Counted from the first letter of the stretch, positions 16,235 through 25,942 are shown. The stretch is 64,000 bases of DNA from Burkholderia anthina (GCF_902498995.1 NZ_CABVLY010000020.1:62001-126000); one strand, 5' to 3'. A program made the numbers and translations. Notes: a model not told the origin generated them from the sequence alone.

Positions 16235-17629
16235 TCAGGCCGACGATACGCCGCGACGGCCGAGGCTCGATTGCGCGTCGCGGCTACGCTGGTTCAGCCG
16301 CGCGGCGATCAGCACGAACACGGCGAGCACGCCGGTCGCGGCAACTTCCATCCGGTGGCCGTTGAGGAACAGCATCGTGACGAGCGTCCCGCAGATGAAC
16401 AGGATGACCGCCCACGTGAGCCACGGGAACAGCCACATCCGCAGCGTCAGCGCCGCACCGGTCACGTCGAGCATGCGGCGCATCCGCAGTTGCGACACCG
16501 CGATCACCAGATACACGAGCAGCGCGATCGCGCCCGACGTTGCGATCAGCACGTTGAACACCTGCTCCGGCACCACGTAGTTCGCGATCACGGTCAGGAA
16601 CGCGAACGCGGTCGATGCGAGCACGGCCGCGCGCGGCGTGCCGGTCGAATCGGTGCGCTGCAGGAACGCCGGTGCGTCCTTGCGCTTGGCCAGCGAGAAC
16701 ATCATCCGCGACGCGGTGTACAGCGCCGAATTCAGGCAGCTCGCGACCGACACGAGCACGATCACGTCGATGATCGCCTTCGCATGCGGCACGCCGATCA
16801 ACTCCATCACGCGCTGGTAGGAGCCGTGCACCGGCAGCAGCGGATCGTTCCACGGCACGATCGCGGTGACGAACAGGATCGAGCCGAGATAGAACAGCGA
16901 GATGCGCCAGATGACCGAATTCGTCGCGCGCACGATCTGGCGTTCCGGGTTCTCGGATTCGGCCGCGGCAATCGTCACGATCTCGGTGCCGACGAACGAG
17001 AACATCGTCATCAGCATGCCCGCGAACACCGCGCCGATCCCGTTCGGCATGAAGCCGCCGTGGCTGACCAGGTTCGAGAAGCCCGATGCGTGGCCGCCCG
17101 GCAGCAGCCCGAACACGGCCGCGCCGCCGATCGCGATGAACACGGCGATCGCGACGACCTTGATCAGCGCGAACCAGAACTCGAATTCGCCGTAGTTCTT
17201 GACCGAGAAGAGGTTGGTCACCGTCAGCAGCAGCGTGACGCCGAGTGCGAAGACCCAGGTCGCGATGCCCGGGAACCACGCGTTGAGGATGGTGGCCGCG
17301 GCCGTCGCCTCGATCGGGATCACGAGCACCCAGAACCACCAGTACAGCCAGCCGATCGTGAAGCCGGCCCAGTGGCCGATCGCGCGATCGGCATAGGTGG
17401 AGAACGAACCGCTGTCGGGATGCGCGACGGCCATTTCGCCGAGCATGCGCATCACGAGGACGACGAGCGCGCCCGTCAGCGCGTAGGCGATCAGCGCCGC
17501 CGGTCCGGCCGCCGCGATGGCGTGCCCGGAGCCGACGAACAGGCCCGCGCCGATCACGCCCGCGATCGACAGCATCGTGACGTGGCGTTGCTTCAGGCCT
17601 GTTGCCAGGCCCGTGTGACTACCGTTCAT
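16235..17629 (-). CDS. Amino-acid permease, GabP-like
   Basis: A 464-residue, twelve-helix APC-superfamily importer of the inner membrane. The N-terminus LKQRHVTMLSIAGVIGAGLF is the amino-acid-permease signature helix; GSFSTYADRAIGHWAGFTIG and SFVGTEIVTIAAAESENPER are further family blocks seen in GabP, AnsP and related carriers. GABA is one candidate substrate, but the sequence does not decide it. The ATG at 17629 is preceded by TGGAGG at a good distance. A GlxA-type regulator lies downstream on the same strand. Confidence 0.88.
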   Translation of the reverse strand: MNGSHTGLATGLKQRHVTMLSIAGVIGAGLFVGSGHAIAAAGPAALIAYALTGALVVLVMRMLGEMAVAHPDSGSFSTYADRAIGHWAGFTIGWLYWWFWVLVIPIEATAAATILNAWFPGIATWVFALGVTLLLTVTNLFSVKNYGEFEFWFALIKVVAIAVFIAIGGAAVFGLLPGGHASGFSNLVSHGGFMPNGIGAVFAGMLMTMFSFVGTEIVTIAAAESENPERQIVRATNSVIWRISLFYLGSILFVTAIVPWNDPLLPVHGSYQRVMELIGVPHAKAIIDVIVLVSVASCLNSALYTASRMMFSLAKRKDAPAFLQRTDSTGTPRAAVLASTAFAFLTVIANYVVPEQVFNVLIATSGAIALLVYLVIAVSQLRMRRMLDVTGAALTLRMWLFPWLTWAVILFICGTLVTMLFLNGHRMEVAATGVLAVFVLIAARLNQRSRDAQSSLGRRGVSSA

Positions 17630-18178
17630 GTCATCCTCCAATCCATATTTCTATTGTCCGGCCCGCGTTCCGATGAACCGCGCCTTTCCAGGATGGCGAC
17701 GCGGCGCGTCGGCACGCCGTTGCCAGCCTGGCGACATGTATCTTCTCGACACAAAACCTTGCGATCTAGAAAATATCCGACCGCCACCCATAACAAATGC
17801 GACGCACTGTTGATCGGCGACGACACCTTGCATGACCGGAGGCCCGGACGGGCAAACGACGGGACAAAGGCAATTCGATGCGCGCACCTGGATATCGGCG
17901 AGCGGCGGCCTTTGCCGAATCCGCGTGCCGGTGGCGTGGAGGCATGCGTGGACGGCGCATCGGCTCGCTGCGGCGGCGGTGGGTGGCCGATGCTGTTCGA
18001 GCGTGCGCAGGAAGGGGAGAGAGCGGTCGGATTGCGTCCCGGAGCGTCAGTCGTTCCGTAACGATGCGCGGCGCGTGCGACTCATGCCGCTCACGAGAGC
18101 GGGGCAGCCGCAAGGCGCGTCGGCCGGCGTCGCGGAATACGCGCTCGCGTGGCGCTTGAATAGCGTTGACTCGCAGCG
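17630..18178. other. Intergenic region without a supported gene
   Basis: About 550 bases upstream of the permease. It must contain the permease promoter. The frames across it have no family-like features. Confidence 0.5.
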
Positions 18179-18463
18179 TCAGTGCGTGTCGGCGAAGAGC
18201 GGTTGCTCGCCGTGATTGCCGTCGATGATGTCTTCCGCATAGCGGATGGACGCCCGGCGCGCTTCACCTGCCGAATCGAACGGTGCGTTGTCGGGCAGCC
18301 GGAACGTCTCGCTGCGGGTCAATGTGTCGGCGGTGCCGCGCAGGCAAATCTTCACGGCTGCGTCGAAGCCGCCGTCGTAGTTGTGCGCGTTGCCGTTGCT
18401 GGCCGTAACGTGCGGGTAGATCAGCGGATAGATTTCGAAGCCGCGATAGAGATGCATGCTCAT
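18179..18463 (-). CDS. Small conserved-type hypothetical protein
   Basis: A 94-residue cytoplasmic protein, MSMHLYRGFEIYPLIYPHVT and onward, ending ADTH. It has alternating beta-rich segments (GGFDAAVKICLRG) and a helix EARRASIRYAEDIIDG, a layout common in small Burkholderia hypotheticals. I do not recognise a named family. GAGGAG six bases before the ATG supports translation. It stands alone between two long intergenic stretches. Confidence 0.65.
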   Translation of the reverse strand: MSMHLYRGFEIYPLIYPHVTASNGNAHNYDGGFDAAVKICLRGTADTLTRSETFRLPDNAPFDSAGEARRASIRYAEDIIDGNHGEQPLFADTH

Positions 18464-18964
18464 GACGAACTCCTCGGTTCGGTCGCGACGAATCGCGCGG
18501 ACGAACGCATCCGACCGGTATCGCCGCTGCGCGGCGCGACGGGTGGGGTGAAGGGGCAACAGTGCGTGCGGATGAAGGCGCGACGCTGCAAGGGGGCAGA
18601 CGGCGGGGCGAGCGGTGGGTGCAATGACACGTGCTCGGACGAATTCATCATACGCGCTTCGTATCGGATGTCCATCGGGATGTCGATCGCATCCGCGGCC
18701 ATGCCGGCGCCGCGCATCGAACGGCTTCGATGGGCTTTCCCGCGCGCCGCGCACGATGAAAATCGGCGTCCGGACGCCATTGGCGTGCGATGCGATTCGG
18801 ACGACGTCGAACGAGCGCCACGATGCCACGACGCCACGAAATCGCGCCGGCCGCAAGTCTGCAACAGATCGCGCAAGCGCCTATGATGCAGCGATCCGCC
18901 CGCCGCGCCGGCCGCATTGCGTGGACGGCATGCGACGGCCGAACGTTTTCCCGGAACCCCGACC
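18464..18964. other. Intergenic region without a supported gene
   Basis: About 500 bases between the divergent small hypothetical and the enolase-superfamily gene. Several frames are open in this GC-rich DNA but none has a recognisable domain. Confidence 0.5.
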
Positions 18965-20125
18965 ATGCGCATCACCGACATCCGCGAGCAAGCGATCCCG
19001 GTTTCCCGCTATGCCGATCCGGCGATTCCGTCGGGCGGCCTGACGACGAGCGTCGTCGCGGTCGTCACCGATGTCGTGCGCGACGGTCACCCGGTGACGG
19101 GGTACGGCTACGCATCGGTCGGCCGCTACGCGCAGGGCGGGCTGATCCGTGAACGATTCGCGCCGCGCCTGCTGAACGCGGCGGACGCGCTTGCCGACGA
19201 GGCCGGCACGAACCTCGATCCGTTTCGCGCATGGCGCGCGATGATGGCGGGCGAAAAGCCCGGCGGACACGGCGAGCGATGCGTGGCGGTCGGCACGCTC
19301 GACATGGCGATCTGGGATGCCGCCGCGAAGATCGCGAGCTTGCCGCTGCATCGCTTTCTCGCCGATCGGCTCGCGCGCACGTCGACGCCGCGCGTGCGTG
19401 TCTACGCAGGCGGCGGCTATCGCTATCCGCACGACGATCTCGCGCGTCTGACCGACGAGATGCGCCGCATCGCCGATCTCGGCTACACGCACGCGAAGAT
19501 CAAGATCGGCGGCGCGGATCTCGATCGCGACCGGCGACGTATCGAAGCCGCTGCGGGTTGCCTTGCCGGCAGCGCGCATCTCGCGGTCGATGCGATGAAC
19601 ACGTACGACGCGGCAAGCGGCCGCGCGGCCGCCGCGATGCTGGCGCCGTTTGGTCTCTGGTGGTTCGAGGACATCTGCGATCCGCTGGACCTGCCGCTTC
19701 ATGCAGGCCTGACCGCGCAATACGCGCCGCCCGTCGCGGCCGGCGAAGCGTTGTTCTCGCTCGCGGAAGCGAAGCTGCTCGAGCGCTACGGCGGCTTGCG
19801 CAAGGCGCGCGATTTCCTCGTGTTCGATCCGGTTCATTGCTACGGGCTGTCGGGCTACCTGCAGATCGTCGACCACTTCGTGTCGAACGGCTGGCGGCGC
19901 GAGGCGTTCTGGCCGCACGGCGGCCACCTGTTCTCGCTGCAGGTGGTGGCCGCGCTCGGGCTCGGCGGCGCGGAAGTCAATCCGTTCTCGTTTCATCCGT
20001 TCAGCGGACTCGCTCACGGCGAAACGGTCGACGCCGGGTATGCGCATGCGCCGCAGGTGCCGGGTATCGGCTTCGAGCTGCATGCGCACGCGTATCGCGC
20101 GTTTCGCGCGGTGGCGGGCGGCTGA
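18965..20125 (+). CDS. Mandelate racemase/muconate lactonizing enzyme family protein
   Basis: A 386-residue enolase-superfamily enzyme. Such enzymes abstract an alpha-proton next to a carboxylate, with a metal ion bound at the end of a beta-barrel. Visible blocks are the capping N-terminal domain (RITDIREQAIPVSRYADP), the KxK motif in HAKIKIGGADLDRD, and the metal-ligand strands LAVDAMNTYD, WWFEDICDP and VAAGEALFS, then FWPHGGHLFSLQ near the end. The substrate is undecided; sugar-acid dehydratases and racemases share this pattern. ATG 18965 begins MRITDIRE. The convergent LysE-type exporter follows. Confidence 0.88.
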   Translation: MRITDIREQAIPVSRYADPAIPSGGLTTSVVAVVTDVVRDGHPVTGYGYASVGRYAQGGLIRERFAPRLLNAADALADEAGTNLDPFRAWRAMMAGEKPGGHGERCVAVGTLDMAIWDAAAKIASLPLHRFLADRLARTSTPRVRVYAGGGYRYPHDDLARLTDEMRRIADLGYTHAKIKIGGADLDRDRRRIEAAAGCLAGSAHLAVDAMNTYDAASGRAAAAMLAPFGLWWFEDICDPLDLPLHAGLTAQYAPPVAAGEALFSLAEAKLLERYGGLRKARDFLVFDPVHCYGLSGYLQIVDHFVSNGWRREAFWPHGGHLFSLQVVAALGLGGAEVNPFSFHPFSGLAHGETVDAGYAHAPQVPGIGFELHAHAYRAFRAVAGG

Positions 20126-20140
20126 GCGGCACGGTCGGTT

Positions 20141-20767
20141 TCAACGCGCATCGATCGCGAAGCGCACGGCAAAGCCGAGCATCGTCACCGCGACGAACAG
20201 GTCGAGCATGCGCCACGCCAGCACGCGGGCGAACCACGCGCGGCAGGCGCGCGCACCATACGCGAGCATCAGGAACCATGCGAGCGATGCCGTCATCGCG
20301 CCGAGCGCGAACGGCATGCGCGCGGCTGGCGCATGGTTCGCGATCACCGTGCCGATCAGCAGCACGGTGTCGATCCACGCATACGGATTGAGCAGCGAGA
20401 CGGCCGCGGCCGCGAGCAACGTGCGCGAGCGCGTCGCGCCGTATCCGGCGCCATCGGCATCCACGTGGCCGGGCTGCCGTCGCCGGATCGCGGAGCGCAG
20501 CGAGAGCAGGCCGTAACCGGCGAGATACGCGATGCCGGCCCACAGCGCGGCGGACACGATGGCCGGATGATGCAGCAGCAACGACGACAAGCCGTGCGCG
20601 CCGAGCACGATCAGCAGCGCGTCGCTGCCCGCGCAGACGATCGCAATGGAGAGCGGATGGGGGCTCGAAATCGAGCGTTTGATGACGAAGGCGTCCTTGG
20701 GGCCGACCGACGTGAACAGGCCGGCGCCAAGCAGCAGACCTTCCAGGAAGGCAGAGGTGTCGAGCAC
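20141..20767 (-). CDS. LysE/ArgO-type amino-acid exporter
   Basis: A 208-residue membrane protein with six hydrophobic segments. The start LEGLLLGAGLFTSVGPKDAF corresponds to the conserved first helix of LysE/ArgO exporters, and SLLNPYAWIDTVLLIG is the second conserved Pro-containing block. Relatives export lysine, arginine or canavanine. The start codon is GTG at 20767. The LysR gene nearby (21429) is separated by an SMR gene and is more likely tied to the MFS operon. Confidence 0.88.
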   Translation of the reverse strand: MLDTSAFLEGLLLGAGLFTSVGPKDAFVIKRSISSPHPLSIAIVCAGSDALLIVLGAHGLSSLLLHHPAIVSAALWAGIAYLAGYGLLSLRSAIRRRQPGHVDADGAGYGATRSRTLLAAAAVSLLNPYAWIDTVLLIGTVIANHAPAARMPFALGAMTASLAWFLMLAYGARACRAWFARVLAWRMLDLFVAVTMLGFAVRFAIDAR

Positions 20768-20949
20768 GAGCGGGCCGACAACCTCTTAAGCTGAACCGGT
20801 GATGGTTACGATGCGACCCACATTAAGGGGCGGCGGAGGGCGTTGTCAATGTTCGGCGCACCATGCCGCGCGGCGCGCGCACGGTGCGCTCGCGCACCCG
20901 TCATCTGCCGCCTGCCGCCGCGTTGCGGCGACGAACGCCGCGCATGCCA

Positions 20950-21291
20950 TCAGCCGGCGGCGGCGTCGCCGAGATTGAGCGCGACGAGGGCGCAGACGGT
21001 CAACGCGATGCCGACGAGCTTCAGCGACGATACCGATTCATCGAAGCAGACGATGCCGATGACGGCGGTGGCCGCCGTGCTGGCGGCGGCCCAGCTCGCA
21101 TAGGCGAGCCCCATTTCGACGCGCTTCGTCGCGAGCGCCATCAGCCAGACGGCACTCGCATAGCAGACGATCGTGATGGCGGACGGTAGCGGGCGGGACA
21201 GGCCGGCGGAGCATTTCAGGCCGACGGAGCCGAGTACTTCGGCGACAACGCTGATGCCCAGCAAAAGCCAGGCGGACTGGAACGGGGACAC
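20950..21291 (-). CDS. Small multidrug resistance (SMR) transporter
   Basis: A 113-residue, four-helix protein of the EmrE/SugE type. The first helix LLGISVVAEVLGSVGLK carries the essential Glu; WLMALATKRVEMGLAYASWA and VIGIVCFDESVSSLKLVGIA are the second and fourth conserved blocks. Members expel quaternary ammonium compounds and dyes, or guanidinium in the SugE branch; which applies is not decided here. GTG 21291 is the start, with AGGAG six bases before it. Confidence 0.9.
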   Translation of the reverse strand: MSPFQSAWLLLGISVVAEVLGSVGLKCSAGLSRPLPSAITIVCYASAVWLMALATKRVEMGLAYASWAAASTAATAVIGIVCFDESVSSLKLVGIALTVCALVALNLGDAAAG

Positions 21292-21428
21292 GAACGGGCT
21301 CCTTCCCCCGACGCTTATACCGAGCGGCGAGGAGAAGAGCAGGTGTCAGCGGTACCCAGGATGACAGGAGCTTAGTGCGTGCGGCGGCGTTGCGCAAGGC
21401 ACGGGCGATGCACGACGTGCGTCGCGCG

Positions 21429-22358
21429 TCACGCGTGCCCGGCATTTCCTGCCGCCCACTCCGGCCGGCGTCCGAGCGTGTCGAACAGCGCGACGATTTC
21501 CGCCTTCACCTTCTGCACCGCATTGCTGACGAGCGCCGTGTCGTGCCAGCACAGCGACAGGTCGCGCACGAACAGCCGGTGCGCGACCGTCGACAGCTTG
21601 AGCTTGCGCTCCTCGATCTCGACGTGCGCGGCCGTCCACGGCAGGATCGTCACGCCGAGCTGCGCCATCACGGCCGCGAACAGGAGCCCGGTCGAACTCG
21701 CCTCGAAGCCGATCTGGTACGACAGCCCGGCTTCGCGCATCGCCCAGTCGACGCGGTTGCGGATCGTGTTCGGCGCGCTCGGCAGCACGAGCGGCAGCCG
21801 CGCGATCGCGTCGAGCGGAACGGGATCGTCCGGCACCGGAAAGTCGGGCCACGTGATCAGGTACAGCGTTTCGGTCAGCAGCCGGTGAATCGCGATGCCG
21901 CGCGTGTCGACCGCATCGACGACGATCGCGAGGTCGAGCCGCGCGCGTTCGAGCAGCGTGTCGAGATCGGCGCTCGGCGCCTCGATCAATTCCAGCATGA
22001 TCCCCGGATAACGATCGCGCACGGCGCGCGCGAGCGGGATCGCCAGCACGCGCGCGGTGCTCGACGGCATCCCGACCGTCACGCGGCCCTGTGGCGTATC
22101 GGCGTCGCGGCGCAGCAGCTCGCGCGTGCCGTCGGCCTGGCGCAGCAGTTCGAGCGCGTGCCGGTACAGCGTGCGGCCCGCGGCCGTCGGCGCGACGCCG
22201 CGCACGCTGCGCTCGAGCAGTTGCATCCCGAGATCCTGCTCGAGATTGCGCATCTGCTGGCTGACCGCGGGTTGCGCGACGTGCAGCGCTTCGCTCGCAT
22301 GCGTGACGTTGCCGCATTCGACGACCTTCACGAAATAGCGCAATTGCCTCAGGTCCAT
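21429..22358 (-). CDS. LysR-family transcriptional regulator
   Basis: A 309-residue regulator. The HTH is at the N-terminus: MDLRQLRYFVKVVECGNVTH and HVAQPAVSQQMRNLEQDLG. An effector domain follows from about residue 90. The architecture is nearest to Nac/CynR-like members. It is transcribed away from the MFS transporter, CoA-transferase and decarboxylase genes at 22529-25942, so it most likely controls them and senses their substrate. The 170-bp gap between the two starts has AT-rich patches around 22405-22447, where the binding site and TATACT at 22442 lie. Confidence 0.93.
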   Translation of the reverse strand: MDLRQLRYFVKVVECGNVTHASEALHVAQPAVSQQMRNLEQDLGMQLLERSVRGVAPTAAGRTLYRHALELLRQADGTRELLRRDADTPQGRVTVGMPSSTARVLAIPLARAVRDRYPGIMLELIEAPSADLDTLLERARLDLAIVVDAVDTRGIAIHRLLTETLYLITWPDFPVPDDPVPLDAIARLPLVLPSAPNTIRNRVDWAMREAGLSYQIGFEASSTGLLFAAVMAQLGVTILPWTAAHVEIEERKLKLSTVAHRLFVRDLSLCWHDTALVSNAVQKVKAEIVALFDTLGRRPEWAAGNAGHA

Positions 22359-22528
22359 TGCCGCCGCCTCCCGATTCAAACCATAAGCCAATCCGATCGA
22401 GCAAGATGAATATCATATTTTTCGACGATCGCTGACATTTCTATACTCGTCTCACAAAAGAGTCCGCAGGCCGGCCATCCCGGACCGGACGCGGCACCGG
22501 AGCCGGCTCGGCCGGCAAGGAGACGAAG

Positions 22529-23851
22529 ATGTTCAAGGCGATCGACGCGCCGGCGGCCGGCGCGAAGCCGCGGCGCACGCCGCTCACGCGCGAGCAGGTC
22601 AAGGGTTTCTGGGCCGTGTACGCGGGCTGGGTGCTCGACGGCGTGGACTCGGTGATCTACGCGCTCGTGCTGATTCCCGCGCTGACCGAACTGCTGCCGG
22701 CGTCCGGCATCGCGGCGACGCCCGCGAATCTCGGGATGTACGGCTCGATCCTGTTCGCGCTGTTCCTGATCGGCTGGGGGCTGTCGTTCATCTGGGGGCC
22801 GCTCGCCGATCGCTTCGGCCGCGTGCGCACGCTCGCCGCGAGCATCCTGATCTATTCGGTGTTCACCGGTGCCGCCGCGTTCGTGCACGACGTCTGGGTG
22901 CTGGCCGCGTGCCGGCTGATCGCCGGGATCGGCGTCGGCGGCGAATGGGCGCTCGCGGGCACCTACGTCGCCGAGAGCTGGCCGGAGGATCGCCGCAAGA
23001 TGGGCGCCGGCTACCTGCAGACGGGCTACTACTTCGGTTTCTTCATCGCGGCGTGCCTGAACTACACGATCGGCGCGACCTACGGCTGGCGCGCGATGTT
23101 CCTGTGCGGGCTGGCTCCCGCGCTGCTTGCCGTCTTCACCGTGATGCGCGTGAAGGAGCCGGGGCAGTGGCGCCGCCACGACGTGCGCGACGGCGACGTC
23201 ACGCAGGCGAAGCGCGTGCATCCGCTGCGCGAAATCTTCGCGCCGGCGCTCCTGCGCCGCACGTTGACGAGCGCGAGCCTGGTCGGCGTCGCGATCGTCG
23301 GGCTGTGGGCCGGTTCGGTCTACGAGGCGAGCGCGGTCAGCACGCTCGCGGCGCGCGCCGGCATCGACCATATCGGCGCGATGCGGCTCGCATCGGTCGG
23401 CGCGGCGATCCTGTCGTGCACGACGATCGTCGGCTGCCTCGTCGCGCCGTGGCTTGCGGAACGGGTCGGCCGGCGCGCCGCGCTCGGCGTGTATTTCGCG
23501 GGCATGGCCGCGGCGATCGTGTTCGCGTTCGGCTGGGCGTTCTATCAGCCGAACGGGCTCGGCGCATTCATGGTTTCGCTCGCGTTCCTCGGCTTCTTCG
23601 GCGGCAATTTCGCGATCTTCTCGTTGTGGCTTCCGGAGCAGTATCCGACCCGCGTACGGGCGACCGCATTCGCGTTCAATGCATCGGTCGGCCGCTTCAT
23701 CGGCGCGGGCGTGAACTTCGTGCTCGGCGCCGCGATTCACGGCTACGGCTCGCTCGGCGTGCCGGTCGCGTGGACCGCGGCCGTGTTCGGCCTCGGCATC
23801 CTGATCCTGCCGTTCGCCGTCGAAACGCGTCACCAGACACTGCCGGAATGA
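22529..23851 (+). CDS. MFS transporter, probable carboxylic-acid importer
   Basis: A 440-residue, twelve-helix major-facilitator protein. The loop motif GPLADRFGRVRTLAA follows helix 2, and GVGGEWALAGTYVAESWP matches the aromatic-acid:H+ symporter/sialate branch of the family. The second half repeats APWLAERVGRRAALG. AAGGAG lies close to the ATG. It is the first gene of a three-gene set with a CoA-transferase and a methylmalonyl-CoA decarboxylase, so it probably imports their substrate, perhaps a dicarboxylate. Confidence 0.88.
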   Translation: MFKAIDAPAAGAKPRRTPLTREQVKGFWAVYAGWVLDGVDSVIYALVLIPALTELLPASGIAATPANLGMYGSILFALFLIGWGLSFIWGPLADRFGRVRTLAASILIYSVFTGAAAFVHDVWVLAACRLIAGIGVGGEWALAGTYVAESWPEDRRKMGAGYLQTGYYFGFFIAACLNYTIGATYGWRAMFLCGLAPALLAVFTVMRVKEPGQWRRHDVRDGDVTQAKRVHPLREIFAPALLRRTLTSASLVGVAIVGLWAGSVYEASAVSTLAARAGIDHIGAMRLASVGAAILSCTTIVGCLVAPWLAERVGRRAALGVYFAGMAAAIVFAFGWAFYQPNGLGAFMVSLAFLGFFGGNFAIFSLWLPEQYPTRVRATAFAFNASVGRFIGAGVNFVLGAAIHGYGSLGVPVAWTAAVFGLGILILPFAVETRHQTLPE

Positions 23852-23912
23852 ACGGCGCGCCGGCGTCGTCCGGCTATCAGCAACATCTCGTCATCAATAT
23901 CAGGAGTCCGGA

Positions 23913-25136
23913 ATGCAGGCATTACAAGGAATCAGGGTCGTCGATCTGAGTCGCGCGCTGTCGGGGCCGTTCTGCTCGATGGTGCTCGCCGATCTCGGCG
24001 CCGACGTGGTCAAGGTCGAGTCGGGCCCGAACGGCGACATGAGCCGCGCGTGGGGGCCGTTCGATCGCGGCGTGAGCACGTATTACCTGTCCTGCAATCG
24101 CAACAAGCGCGGCATCTGCGTGGATTTCCGGCAGCCGGCCGGCATCGATGTCGTGCGCCGGCTGATCGCGCAGGCCGACGTCGTGATCGAGAACTTCAAG
24201 GCCGGCACGATGGACGCGATGGGGCTCGGCTACGACGTACTGAGCGCGCATGATCCGCGGCTCGTGATGGGCAGCGTGACCGCGTTCGGTCCGCGCGGCC
24301 CGCTGCGTGACTGGCCGGGTTTCGACCAGATCGCGCAGGGTTACGCGGGGCTGATGAGCCTCACCGGCTTCCCGGACGGCGAACCGACCCGCACGGGTAC
24401 CGCGATCGGCGATCTCAGCTCGGGGATGTGGGTCGCGACGGGCGTCATCGCCGCGCTGTACGAGCGCGAGCGAACCGGGCGCGGCCAGCACGTCGGCACG
24501 TCGCTGCTCGAAAGCCTGGTCGCGCTGCTGAGCGTGCACGGGCAGCGCTATCTGAGCCTCGGCGACGTGCCGCGCCGCACCGGCAACGCGCATGCGGTGA
24601 TCGCGCCGTATGGCGTGTTCGAGACGGCCGACGGGCCGTTGAACCTCGCGCCGATCACGACCGACATGTGGCTGCGGCTGTGCCAGTTGCTCGAGCTGCC
24701 CGAATTGCCGAACGACGCGCGGTTCGCGACCAACGATGCGCGCGTCGCGAACCGCGATGCGTTGAAGGTATTGCTGGAGAGCCGGTTGCGTACGCGCGGC
24801 AAGCGCGAATGGACGCAGCGTTTCGTCGAGGCCGGGCTGCCGGCCGGGCCGATTCATACGCTCGACGAGGTGTTCGCCGATTCGCAGCTCGCGCATTGCG
24901 GGCTCGTCGAACCGGTCGCGCATCCGACGCTCGGGACGGTGCGTCAGGTCGTGACGCCGCTCGGCGCGATGGGCGACGCCGAGCCGGCGCCGCGTACGCG
25001 CCATGCGCCGCCGCTGCTCGGCGAGCATACGGTCGACGTGTTGCGCGAAGCCGGCTACGACGACGATGCGATCGATGCGTTGCTGGCCGAGCGCGCGATC
25101 TTCCAGGCCGAAGCCGCAGCGGAGGCCGTGCAATGA
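23913..25136 (+). CDS. CaiB/BaiF (class III) CoA-transferase
   Basis: A 407-residue enzyme that moves CoA between acyl groups with an aspartyl-anhydride intermediate. The N-terminus LQGIRVVDLSRALSGPFCSM, then LADLGADVVKVE, is the standard class III opening. GTAIGDLSSGMWVATGVIAA carries the catalytic Asp. The C-terminal lobe has PAGPIHTLDEVFADSQ. CAGGAG precedes the ATG. Its stop overlaps the next start as ATGA, so it is translationally coupled to the ScpB-like decarboxylase. It could load CoA onto an imported dicarboxylate. Confidence 0.92.
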   Translation: MQALQGIRVVDLSRALSGPFCSMVLADLGADVVKVESGPNGDMSRAWGPFDRGVSTYYLSCNRNKRGICVDFRQPAGIDVVRRLIAQADVVIENFKAGTMDAMGLGYDVLSAHDPRLVMGSVTAFGPRGPLRDWPGFDQIAQGYAGLMSLTGFPDGEPTRTGTAIGDLSSGMWVATGVIAALYERERTGRGQHVGTSLLESLVALLSVHGQRYLSLGDVPRRTGNAHAVIAPYGVFETADGPLNLAPITTDMWLRLCQLLELPELPNDARFATNDARVANRDALKVLLESRLRTRGKREWTQRFVEAGLPAGPIHTLDEVFADSQLAHCGLVEPVAHPTLGTVRQVVTPLGAMGDAEPAPRTRHAPPLLGEHTVDVLREAGYDDDAIDALLAERAIFQAEAAAEAVQ

Positions 25137-25942
25137 CGGACGTGACGAAACAGGCGGCGCCGTCGGGCGTGACGGTCGACATGATCGGCGAGCGCATCGC
25201 GCGCGTGCGGTTCTCCAATCCCGCGCGGCGTCATGCGCTCGACGCACCGCTCCTCGATCGGCTCGTGACGTGCATCGATGCGCTCGCCGCGCAACGCCCG
25301 GCGCCGATCGTGATTCTGTCGAACGACGGCAACGGCGACGTGTGGAGCGCAGGCCACGACCTGCGCGAACTCGCCGACGACCGCGATCCGCTCGCCTACG
25401 ACAAGCCGCTCGAACGTGCGCTGCGGCGGATCCGGACCTATCCGGGCGCGGTCATCGCGGCGGTCGCGGGCTCCGCATGGGGCGGGGCGGTCGATCTCGT
25501 GATGAGCTGCGACCTCGTCGTCGCGGAGCGCGGTGCGCGTTTCGCGATGACGCCCGCGAACATCGGCCTGCCATATTCGACGAGCGGCCTGCTGCGCTTT
25601 TACGACAACCTGCCGATTCACGTGCTGAAGGAGATGTTCTTTTGCGCGCAGCCGCTCGATGCCGAGCGCGCCGCCCATCACGGGCTCGTGAACCGGCTCG
25701 CGGAAGCCGGCGGCGTGGACGATGCCGCGCTCGATATCGCCCGCACGATTGCCGCGAAGGCGCCGCTCGCGGTGCACGTGGTGAAGGAGCAGTTGCGCGT
25801 GCTGCAGGATGCGCGGCCGATGCCGGTCGACGCATTCGAGCGGATCGCCGAGCTGCGTCGGCAGGCATGCGACGGTGCGGATTTCGATGAAGGGTTGCGC
25901 GCGTTCGCGGAGCGGCGCGCGCCGGTGTTTCGCGGCATCTAG
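25133..25942 (+). CDS. scpB: Methylmalonyl-CoA decarboxylase-like crotonase
   Basis: A 269-residue enoyl-CoA hydratase-superfamily protein. The run SAGHDLRELADDRDPLAYDK, then GSAWGGAVDLVMSCDLVVA and FAMTPANIGLPYSTSGLLRF, follows E. coli ScpB closely, including GSxWGGA and MTPxNxGxPY. ScpB decarboxylates (2R)-methylmalonyl-CoA to propionyl-CoA. The C-terminal ERIAELRRQACDGADFDEGL and FAERRAPVFRG also match. With the CoA-transferase and MFS carrier it forms a likely pathway: import, CoA activation, decarboxylation. The substrate identity is inference. Confidence 0.85.
   Translation: MTDVTKQAAPSGVTVDMIGERIARVRFSNPARRHALDAPLLDRLVTCIDALAAQRPAPIVILSNDGNGDVWSAGHDLRELADDRDPLAYDKPLERALRRIRTYPGAVIAAVAGSAWGGAVDLVMSCDLVVAERGARFAMTPANIGLPYSTSGLLRFYDNLPIHVLKEMFFCAQPLDAERAAHHGLVNRLAEAGGVDDAALDIARTIAAKAPLAVHVVKEQLRVLQDARPMPVDAFERIAELRRQACDGADFDEGLRAFAERRAPVFRGI

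Noticed and set aside
16027..18061. Long + strand frames opposite the permease gene
   Set aside because: They are antisense to a well-supported twelve-helix permease and consist of Arg/His/Asp-rich low-complexity sequence.
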